Source of the DNA: Treponema sp.
Lineage (GTDB): Bacteria > Spirochaetota > Spirochaetia > Treponematales > Breznakiellaceae
DNA: 6,591 nucleotides
Direction of reading: 5' to 3'
Assembly (NCBI GenBank): GCA_031279925.1
Contig: JAITHQ010000018.1
Location: forward strand, 1-6,591
Shown here: one piece after another, positions 1 through 5,394 of the stretch
Layout of the letters: each line of letters begins with the position of its first letter
Position numbering within the stretch: position 1 is the first letter of the stretch
Program-made: the position numbers and the translations under genes
The notes under the pieces: model-generated
What the model saw: the letters and a program-made list of their open reading frames with translations, nothing else
What the model was told of the DNA's origin: nothing
Database searches by the model: none

Positions 1-345
1 TTTGTGGATGATGAACATATTTACATAGGCGATTATTGCATGATTGCGCCGAATGTGGTTATAGCGACATCGGGCCATCCGATATTGCCGGTCTTGCGGG
101 AAAATCATTATGTATATAATTTGCCGGTACGCATAGGCAGAAATGTGTGGATCGGCTCCGGTGTGCAAATAAATCCTGGCGTAACAATAGGGGACAATTC
201 CGTAATAGGGGCCGGAAGCGTTATTACAAACACTATTCCCGCCAACGTTGTCGCCTTTGGCGTTCCATGCCGGGTCGTCCGTGAGATTGGTGAAAAAGAC
301 AAAAAATATTTTTTTAAGGATAGGAAATTGGACGTATGGGAATAA
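1..345 (+). CDS. Sugar O-acetyltransferase (LacA/NodL/Maa type), 5'-truncated
   Basis: This is the C-terminal 114 residues of a left-handed beta-helix (hexapeptide repeat) acetyltransferase, which would transfer acetyl from acetyl-CoA to a sugar hydroxyl in the cytoplasm. The frame is open from base 1, and the first in-frame GTG (base 4) lies inside the fold, so the true start is upstream of the window. Visible are the active-site motif TSGHP (the His is the expected catalytic base), hexapeptide turns such as IGDNSVIGAGSVI, and the family-typical end AFGVPCRVVREIG followed by a YFFKDRKL tail. Aligned by hand, about half of some 109 positions match the complete acetyltransferase at 3592-4191, so the two are paralogues. 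The N-terminal Mac domain is missing only because of the window edge. The acceptor sugar cannot be read from the sequence. The gene is more AT-rich than the binding-protein gene that follows. I see no GC-rich terminator after its TAA. Confidence 0.93.
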   Translation, partial: FVDDEHIYIGDYCMIAPNVVIATSGHPILPVLRENHYVYNLPVRIGRNVWIGSGVQINPGVTIGDNSVIGAGSVITNTIPANVVAFGVPCRVVREIGEKDKKYFFKDRKLDVWE

Positions 346-372
346 GGGGTTTGATAAAAATGTTTTTCGTTT

Positions 373-399
373 ATCGTAGTTGCATAGCAAAAATACGAT
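373..399. promoter_or_regulatory. Dyad symmetries, possible operator of the transport operon
   Basis: Two inverted repeats lie nearly on top of each other in the AT-rich gap before the binding-protein gene. The outer one is ATCGTA (373-378) and TACGAT (394-399), with 15 bases between. The inner one is TTGC-ATA-GCAA (380-390). Their centres differ by one base. They overlap the candidate -35 element, where a repressor of a sugar operon could block polymerase. No regulator gene is in the window and I do not recognise the motif as the operator of a named family, so the role is inference. Chance dyads are common in DNA this AT-rich. Confidence 0.3.
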
Positions 400-408
400 T
401 GTTATACA
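380..408 (+). promoter_or_regulatory. Candidate sigma-70 promoter for the operon
   Basis: A -35-like TTGCAT (380-385) and a -10-like TATACA (403-408) are separated by 17 bases, the ideal spacing. The -35 matches consensus only at TTG and the -10 matches at TATA, so this is a moderate match. It lies about 80 bases before the chosen start of the binding-protein gene, in the only long AT-rich gap upstream of the operon; bases 361-420 are 17/60 G+C by hand count. The position makes biological sense, but only transcript mapping would settle it. Confidence 0.4.
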
Positions 409-474
409 AAAAACGAACATATTGATAGACATAAGCGAAAGGCATGGAATACCCTGCTAAGCATATCAATACAC

Positions 475-482
475 AGAAGGAG
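475..482 (+). promoter_or_regulatory. Ribosome binding site that sets a TTG start
   Basis: AGAAGGAG is a strong Shine-Dalgarno sequence, 6 bases before the TTG at 489-491. It decides the start of the binding-protein gene. The in-frame ATG 15 codons upstream (444) has only a weak GAAAGG too close to it, and would put a charged, unsuitable stretch in front of the signal peptide. Confidence 0.8.
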
Positions 483-488
483 TTTTAC

Positions 489-1736
489 TTGAAAAAATTT
501 TTGCTCGTATTGGCAGCCCTCGCGGTCTTGATGGGATGTGCCAAAAAGGACGAAGGCGTAACGCTGAACCTGTGGCATATCTGGGTCGCAGATACGGATG
601 CCATGAAACCCCCGTTTGAAAAAGTGGTGCGGGAGTATCAGGCCGCGCACCCGGAAATCAAACTGGTGGTGGACGGCACGGAAAACGAGTCCTACAAAAC
701 CAAGATACGTTCCGCAGTAGCCGCCAACGAAGCGGCGGACGTGTTCTTTTACTGGGGCGCGGGCCGCATGAAGGGCTTTGTGGACGCGGGCGCTCTGCTT
801 CCGCTGGACGAATACGTGGACGCGGAAACCAAAGGCAGGATTCTGCCGGGCGGAACCGCCAACATGACCTTTAACGGCAAACTTTGGGCGCTGCCCTTTA
901 CCCAGTGGGCGGGGACATTCTTTGTAAACCAGGATCTCTTTGACCAGAACGGGCTTTCAGTACCCGCGACCTGGGACGAGCTGGTATCCGTGTGCCAGGC
1001 GTTCATTGCCAAAGGCATTACCCCCTTCACGGTGGGGGCCAAAGAACCCTGGACAATCGCCATGTACTTCGATCTTTTTACCCTGCGCCAGGCGGGATAC
1101 ACGGCGACCAACGCGGCCCTGGCAAAGACCGGGCCTTTTAACACCCCCGACATAATCGAGGCGGCCCGCAAGTTCCGGCAGCTTGTCGATATGGGGGCCT
1201 TCGGGCCAAGCGCGATGGGCCTGGGCGCGACTGAGGCGGAATTCCTTTTTTATGAGGGCAAGGTCCCCATGTACATAATAGGTTCCTGGGCCGTTGGTAA
1301 CATGAGCGGAAACAACAGCAAGGTCAAGGCCGGGAACACGATAAAAATATATCCATTTCCGGTGCTTGGTCCCAATGGCAGCGCTAAAGACATGACCGGC
1401 GGCGCGGTGGATATTTTCGCGGTCAACGCCAAAACGAAGCATCCCAAAGAGGCGGTGGACCTCCTCAAATACATTTGTGAAAACATGAGCGCGGAACTGT
1501 ACCGGAGCGGCGGCGCGCTCCCTACCTGGAAGGTCAACGTGGACGAATCCCAAATCGATCCCCTGCTGGGGAGTCTGGTACAGCAACTGCAAAATGTTGA
1601 CACCTACACACTCGCGTGGGACACCATTCTGGAAGGCCAGGACGCCCAGGTGTATCTGGAGGCCCTTTCCAGTCTCTTCGCCAAACTGATTACTCCCGAA
1701 CAGTTTGCGGAAACCATGCAGAGCATCGTTAAATAG
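489..1736 (+). CDS. ABC transporter sugar-binding lipoprotein (SBP family 1)
   Basis: This is the solute-binding component of a carbohydrate ABC importer (CUT1-type, MalE/UgpB-like). It is anchored by lipid on the outer face of the cytoplasmic membrane, where it hands sugar to the two permeases encoded next. With the TTG start the product is 415 residues. Residues 1-16 form a type II signal peptide: LKK, then a hydrophobic run ending in the lipobox LMGC, with Cys17 as the lipidated residue, followed by a short polar linker. The mature part has the family pattern: strand NLWHIW (about 27-32), FEKVVREYQAAHPEIKLVV (about 43-61), AADVFFYWGAGRMKGFVDAGALLPLDEYV (about 82-110), a LWALPFTQWAGTFFVNQDLF hinge and early-lobe stretch (about 132-151), TWDELV, and later the GKVPMYIIGSWAVGNM ligand-cleft segment. 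The several Trp residues suit sugar stacking. The gene is clearly GC-richer than its surroundings (bases 1081-1140 are 41/60 G+C). The ligand is unknown; the neighbouring GH3 gene suggests a beta-glycoside or its oligosaccharide. Confidence 0.93.
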   Translation: MKKFLLVLAALAVLMGCAKKDEGVTLNLWHIWVADTDAMKPPFEKVVREYQAAHPEIKLVVDGTENESYKTKIRSAVAANEAADVFFYWGAGRMKGFVDAGALLPLDEYVDAETKGRILPGGTANMTFNGKLWALPFTQWAGTFFVNQDLFDQNGLSVPATWDELVSVCQAFIAKGITPFTVGAKEPWTIAMYFDLFTLRQAGYTATNAALAKTGPFNTPDIIEAARKFRQLVDMGAFGPSAMGLGATEAEFLFYEGKVPMYIIGSWAVGNMSGNNSKVKAGNTIKIYPFPVLGPNGSAKDMTGGAVDIFAVNAKTKHPKEAVDLLKYICENMSAELYRSGGALPTWKVNVDESQIDPLLGSLVQQLQNVDTYTLAWDTILEGQDAQVYLEALSSLFAKLITPEQFAETMQSIVK

Positions 1737-1749
1737 CCGTCTATACAGG

Positions 1750-1793
1750 TTGTCCGGAAAGCGGCGGCTTCCCGGACAAGCTTTAAGTTTTTT
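1750..1793 (+). terminator. Stem-loop with trailing T-run, intra-operon attenuator or mRNA stabiliser
   Basis: In the gap after the binding-protein stop, TTGTCCGG (1750-1757) pairs with CCGGACAA (1772-1779). After one A/C mismatch, AAGC (1759-1762) pairs with GCTT (1767-1770) around a GGCG loop. A run of six T follows at 1788-1793, 8 bases after the stem. The T-run is further away than in a textbook intrinsic terminator, so full termination is unlikely and read-through to the permeases is expected. In importer operons such a hairpin between the binding protein and the permeases commonly raises the ratio of binding protein to membrane parts, by partial termination or 3'-end protection as in malE-malF. 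That role here is inference. Confidence 0.65.
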
Positions 1794-1807
1794 GAAGGAT
1801 ACGCCTA

Positions 1808-2698
1808 ATGATAAACGTGATGTCTGACAAAAAAGCCATAACCGTTTTTATGGCTCCGGCCTTGCTCTTCTTCCTGCTTATCATCGCCGCGCCGGTGGTA
1901 ATGTCCCTATACTACAGTATGCTTGCCTGGGATGGCATAGGCAAAGGGACTTTTGTGTTATTCGACAATTTCAAGGGATTGTTTGCCGGGAACCGTGATT
2001 CTTTTCCCCTCTCGGTAGTACATTCATTCATCATTGTACTGCTTTCGGTTTTTATACAGCTTCCTGTTTCCCTTTTTTTCGCGCTGGTTCTGGCGGGGGG
2101 TATAAAAAAGGAAAGTTTTTTCAGAACGGTTTATTTCATTCCGGTTATTATTTCCACAGTCGTTATCGGGCAGTTATGGCTTAAAATTTACAACCCCGAT
2201 TACGGACTCCTGAATTTTTTTCTCAGGGCCGTTGGCCTTGAAAACCTGACCCGCGTCTGGCTTGGGGATATTGAAACGGTATTGGTAAGCGTTTTTGTAC
2301 CGTCTCTCTGGCAGTATGTGGGTTACCACCTGCTGCTTATGTACGCGGCCATAAAATCAATCGCGCCTGAAATTTACGAAGCCGCCCGCATCGACGGATC
2401 GGGGCCGGTACAGACCGCGTTCAAAATTACCGTTCCGCTCATCACGCCTATGCTCAAAGTATGCGTTACTCTTTCCGTCATCGGCTCGCTTAAAGTATTC
2501 GACCTGATTTATGTTTTGACCAACGGCGGCCCCGCTCATGCCAGCGAAGTACCCAGCACGCTGATGGTAAAGACCATTTTCCTGTCTTACCGTTACGGCT
2601 ACGGAAGCGCTATGGCGGTGTTTATTATCCTGGAGTGTTTTATCTGCGCGTACCTGGTGGGTAGAATCTTTCACCTCACCGGGACTGATGATCTGTAA
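1808..2698 (+). CDS. ABC sugar transporter permease, MalF/UgpA type
   Basis: This is one of two inner-membrane permease subunits that form the channel of the carbohydrate importer. It is 296 residues long, usual for the short MalF-like proteins of CUT1 systems. Hydrophobic segments lie near residues 11-35, 72-98, 107-126, 158-182, 217-238 and 264-287, giving six membrane spans. The cytoplasmic EAA loop that docks to the ATPase is at about 191-211 (EAARIDGSGPVQTAFKITVP), with the conserved Gly at 197. The NGGPAHAS stretch before the last span is also family-typical. The start ATG has GAAGGA (1794-1799) 8 bases upstream; the in-frame ATG four codons later is too far from it. The gene follows the hairpin region and is separated from the second permease by 11 bases. 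No ATPase gene is seen, so a shared ATPase encoded elsewhere is expected. Confidence 0.95.
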   Translation: MINVMSDKKAITVFMAPALLFFLLIIAAPVVMSLYYSMLAWDGIGKGTFVLFDNFKGLFAGNRDSFPLSVVHSFIIVLLSVFIQLPVSLFFALVLAGGIKKESFFRTVYFIPVIISTVVIGQLWLKIYNPDYGLLNFFLRAVGLENLTRVWLGDIETVLVSVFVPSLWQYVGYHLLLMYAAIKSIAPEIYEAARIDGSGPVQTAFKITVPLITPMLKVCVTLSVIGSLKVFDLIYVLTNGGPAHASEVPSTLMVKTIFLSYRYGYGSAMAVFIILECFICAYLVGRIFHLTGTDDL

Positions 2699-2709
2699 AG
2701 GGGGAATAT

Positions 2710-3543
2710 ATGAAAATCAAAATCAGCGCCGCCAGAATGGTGATTTACACGATCCTGATCCTGTGGGCAGTTATTTCCCTGTTTCCGCTGTACTGGATGA
2801 TCACTTTTTCGCTTAAATCCAATTCCGAAATTTTCGGCGGCAATCCCATTGGCCTGCCCAGGGAATGGCTTTTCAGCAATTATGCCAGTGCCTTCGGTTC
2901 GGGCAACCTGGGGGGCTATTTTCTGAACAGCGTTATTGTAAGTACGGTAACTATTCTGCTGACGGTTTTTGTGTCCGCCATGTCGTCTTACGCCATGATG
3001 CGGATGCAGTGGAAATTGAGCAAGGCCGCTATGTCAATGCTGATGCTTGGCCTCATGGTTCCGATTCACGCGGCATTGTTGCCGGTTTTTGTGATGATGC
3101 GGAACATGAGACTTATCAATACGCTCTGGTCGTTGATTGTGCCATATACCGGTTTCGCCGTCCCTATGGGGATAATGATAATCTCCGGCTTTATTACGTC
3201 GGTTCCCAAAGAACTCGAAGAAGCGGCGTTTATAGACGGCTGTAATATTTACCAGATGTTTTTCACCATCATTCTGCCGCTCTTGAAATCGGCGCTTGCC
3301 ACGGTGAGCATTTTTACTTTTTTGCAGTCCTGGAATGAATTAATGTTCGCCGTTGTGTTTATCAGCAGGGAAAGCGCCCGGACACTGACGGTTGGTATCC
3401 AATCCATGTCGGGCCGCTACTTCACCGAGTGGGGACCAATCGGAGCGGCCCTTACCGTGGCCACCGTGCCGACACTCATTATCTATCTGGCCTTGAGCGG
3501 CCAGGTGCAAAAGAGCTTTATCGCGGGGGCGGTTAAAGGGTAA
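2710..3543 (+). CDS. ABC sugar transporter permease, MalG/UgpE type
   Basis: This is the second permease subunit, expected to form a heterodimer with the product of the preceding gene. It is 277 residues long, normal for the family. Segments near 11-33, 72-95, 107-129, 140-162, 185-207 and 243-263 are hydrophobic and give six spans. FPLYWMITFSLKS near the N-terminus is typical of MalG-like proteins. The EAA loop is at about 170-192 (EEAAFIDGCNIYQMFFTIILP), with Gly177. SWNE at 207-210 and the end QKSFIAGAVKG match the conserved C-terminus of the subfamily. The start has a G-rich Shine-Dalgarno sequence (GGGGGA, 2700-2705) 4 bases upstream, beginning just after the stop of the first permease, so the two are probably translated together. 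The gene is complete and shows nothing abnormal. Confidence 0.95.
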   Translation: MKIKISAARMVIYTILILWAVISLFPLYWMITFSLKSNSEIFGGNPIGLPREWLFSNYASAFGSGNLGGYFLNSVIVSTVTILLTVFVSAMSSYAMMRMQWKLSKAAMSMLMLGLMVPIHAALLPVFVMMRNMRLINTLWSLIVPYTGFAVPMGIMIISGFITSVPKELEEAAFIDGCNIYQMFFTIILPLLKSALATVSIFTFLQSWNELMFAVVFISRESARTLTVGIQSMSGRYFTEWGPIGAALTVATVPTLIIYLALSGQVQKSFIAGAVKG

Positions 3544-3591
3544 ATGAGTAGCCACTGTTTGCCGTTATAATTAGTAAGAAGGAAAAGTATC

Positions 3592-4191
3592 ATGACGGAG
3601 CGGGAGAATATTGCCCAGGGCCGCCTCTTTACGGACATGACCGAAGGGCTGCCGGAAGAGCGGCAGCGGGGCAAGGAACTGATGACGGCGTATAATTTGA
3701 CACTACCATCAGAAACAGAAAAACGGATAAGCCTAGCAAAGAAAATGTTCAAACGGATAGGCGGGCATTTCTGGATTGAGCCGCCGGTTTACTTTGCCTA
3801 TGGTTCCCATATAACTATCGGCGAAGGTTTCTACGCAAATGTTAATCTGACCATCATTGACGATTGGGAAGTGGATATAGGAAACAATGTCCTGTTCGGT
3901 CCCAATAGCATCATATCAACCACGGGCCACCCGCTTGATCCTGAAAAACGGAAAGCAGGACATATGTACGCCTGCAAGGTTATTATTGAAGATGATGTGT
4001 GGGCAGGAGCCGGGGTAATCATCAACCCCGGTATACGCATCGGCAAAGGTTCGGTAATCGGCGCGGGGAGCGTGGTAACAAAGGATATACCTCCACGGGT
4101 AATTGCCTTTGGGAATCCCTGCAAGGTCTACAGGGCAATAGGGCCGGAGGATACGGTGTATTATTTCCGGGACAGAAAATTTCCTGATTAA
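3592..4191 (+). CDS. Sugar O-acetyltransferase (LacA/NodL/Maa type)
   Basis: This is a complete 199-residue cytoplasmic acetyltransferase that would use acetyl-CoA to acetylate a sugar hydroxyl. The N-terminal 55 or so residues resemble the helical Mac domain (MTERENIAQGRLF, then RQRGKELMTAYN). Residues from about 72 on form the hexapeptide beta-helix: HITIGEGFYANVNLTIID, VDIGNNVLFGPNSII, the active-site TTGHP with His113, then VWAGAGVIINPGIRIGKGS and VIGAGSVVTKDIPP. It ends with AFGNPCKVYRAIG and a YYFRDRKF tail. Length and motifs agree with trimeric LacA, Maa and NodL. The start has AAGAAGG (3577-3583) 8 bases upstream. It lies 48 bases after the permease gene and 12 before the MFS gene, inside the operon. 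It is a paralogue of the partial gene at 1-345. Its acceptor is unknown; LacA-like enzymes are thought to mark non-metabolisable sugars for export, and the adjacent transporter fits that idea (inference). Confidence 0.94.
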   Translation: MTERENIAQGRLFTDMTEGLPEERQRGKELMTAYNLTLPSETEKRISLAKKMFKRIGGHFWIEPPVYFAYGSHITIGEGFYANVNLTIIDDWEVDIGNNVLFGPNSIISTTGHPLDPEKRKAGHMYACKVIIEDDVWAGAGVIINPGIRIGKGSVIGAGSVVTKDIPPRVIAFGNPCKVYRAIGPEDTVYYFRDRKFPD

Positions 4192-4203
4192 ACAAGGTAT
4201 GGC

Positions 4204-5394
4204 ATGACAAGGGTTTTTCTGCTGGTACTCATTTACCTCTCATTTATCAGCCTGGGCCTGCCTGATTCCTTGCTGGGTTCGGCATGGCCTTCAATGTATA
4301 ACGGGCTCAATGTTCCGTTACACTACGCAGGTTTAATTGCAATGGTTATTGCCGGCGGAACTGTTATATCAAGTATTTTAAGCGAAAGAATAATCAGGCG
4401 TTTCGGCACAGGCATTGTTACCGCCGTCAGTGTTTCTATGACCGCCGCCGCCCTCATCGGTTTTTCTGTTTCCGCTTCTTTTACGGCATTGTGTCTGTGC
4501 GCCATTCCTCTCGGCCTGGGAGCGGGTTCTGTTGACGCGGCGTTAAACAACTATGTCGCTTTGCATTATAAAGCAAAACACATGAGCTGGCTGCATTGTT
4601 TTTGGGGCATCGGCGCTTCAACAGGACCGCTGATTATGTCATTTTTTTTAATTCGCCGCAGTTCATGGAATATGGGATACCGTGCCATAGGAACAATCCA
4701 GGTTTGTCTGGTAATTGTTTTATTTTTTACGTTATCGTTCTGGGGAAAAAACAAATCACAAAACGCGGGAAAGCATCATGAACGCCATAACAGAATAACA
4801 TATAAGGAATTGTTTCATATTGCCGGGGTAAAGCACATTCTTGCCGCGTTTTTCTGTTACTGTACCATAGAAACAACAGCCGGGTTATGGGGAAGCAGTT
4901 ATCTGGTACTGGTAAAAGCCGTTCCCCCCGATACCGCCGCCCGGTGGATTTCACTGTACTTTATCGGTATAACATTCGGACGTTTTGTTTCCGGCTTCCT
5001 GGCTATAAAACTGACTAACCGGCACATGGTGCGTCTTGGACAGTCTGTGCTATTTTGTGGAATTGTGTTATTGGTTCTGCCTTTTGGGGATATGCTTTTG
5101 CTTCCCGGTTTTTTTGTGATTGGTCTTGGCTGCGCCCCGATATTCCCCAGCTTATTACATGAAACCCCCGAAAATTTTGGAACCGAATATTCACAGGCAA
5201 TCATGGGTATCCAAATGGCAAGCGCGTACATCGGTACAACTTTTATGCCCCTATTATTCGGGCGGATAGCTTCACAAATTGGTTTTGCTATTTTTCCATT
5301 TTTTATCGGAATCATCCTGATAATACAAATTATCATGGTAGAAATACTGAACAAAAAAACACAAAGGAGAATTAAACATGAACGTCAATATTAA
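4204..5394 (+). CDS. MFS transporter, sugar/FucP-like group
   Basis: This is a 396-residue integral membrane protein of the major facilitator superfamily. It has about twelve hydrophobic segments in two halves, joined by a polar loop rich in Lys, His and Asn at about 181-200. The first half has GLPDSLLGSAWPSMY after the first span, a short basic cytoplasmic loop SERIIRRFGTG (about 60-70) corresponding to the MFS motif A position, and GLGAGSVDAALNNYVALHY with HCFWGIGASTGP (about 104-142), which recalls the FHS (fucose/hexose symporter-like) MFS proteins. The second half has FIGITFGRFVSGFLA (about 253-267). Substrate and direction cannot be read off: sugar/H+ symport and sugar efflux are both possible. 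The start has CAAGG (4193-4197) 6 bases upstream. The end overlaps the GH3 start by 17 bases in another frame, suggesting translational coupling. The 3' part is very AT-rich (bases 5281-5340 are 17/60 G+C). Confidence 0.88.
   Translation: MTRVFLLVLIYLSFISLGLPDSLLGSAWPSMYNGLNVPLHYAGLIAMVIAGGTVISSILSERIIRRFGTGIVTAVSVSMTAAALIGFSVSASFTALCLCAIPLGLGAGSVDAALNNYVALHYKAKHMSWLHCFWGIGASTGPLIMSFFLIRRSSWNMGYRAIGTIQVCLVIVLFFTLSFWGKNKSQNAGKHHERHNRITYKELFHIAGVKHILAAFFCYCTIETTAGLWGSSYLVLVKAVPPDTAARWISLYFIGITFGRFVSGFLAIKLTNRHMVRLGQSVLFCGIVLLVLPFGDMLLLPGFFVIGLGCAPIFPSLLHETPENFGTEYSQAIMGIQMASAYIGTTFMPLLFGRIASQIGFAIFPFFIGIILIIQIIMVEILNKKTQRRIKHERQY
5363..5370 (+). promoter_or_regulatory. Ribosome binding site of the GH3 gene inside the MFS gene
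   Basis: AAAGGAGA lies 7 bases before the ATG at 5378, within the last codons of the MFS gene. This strong match fixes the GH3 start and shows that the two reading frames overlap by 17 bases (5378-5394), so ribosomes finishing the MFS gene reach the GH3 start directly. Confidence 0.8.

Noticed and set aside
353..375. GATAAA/TTTATC dyad after the first acetyltransferase as a terminator
   Set aside because: The stem is only 6 A/T-dominated pairs with an 11-base loop and no T-run after it, so it is too weak to call.
444..488. ATG at 444 as start of the binding protein
   Set aside because: The Shine-Dalgarno match is poor and too close, and the added residues precede an otherwise complete lipoprotein signal. 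TTG at 489 fits better.
957..1592. Long minus-strand open frame opposite the binding-protein gene (also 749-1171 and 1250-1603)
   Set aside because: It lies wholly inside a well-supported plus-strand gene with strong GC codon bias, which opens antisense frames. Its translation shows no recognisable domain and no ribosome site was evident.
2865..3245. 126-codon plus-strand open frame inside the second permease gene
   Set aside because: It is in another frame of a clear permease gene and lacks membrane segments or any recognisable motif.
3566..3571. Perfect TATAAT before the second acetyltransferase
   Set aside because: No -35-like sequence occurs 16-18 bases upstream and there is no extended -10 TG. 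The 48-base gap is short and the gene fits the operon, so a separate promoter is not supported.
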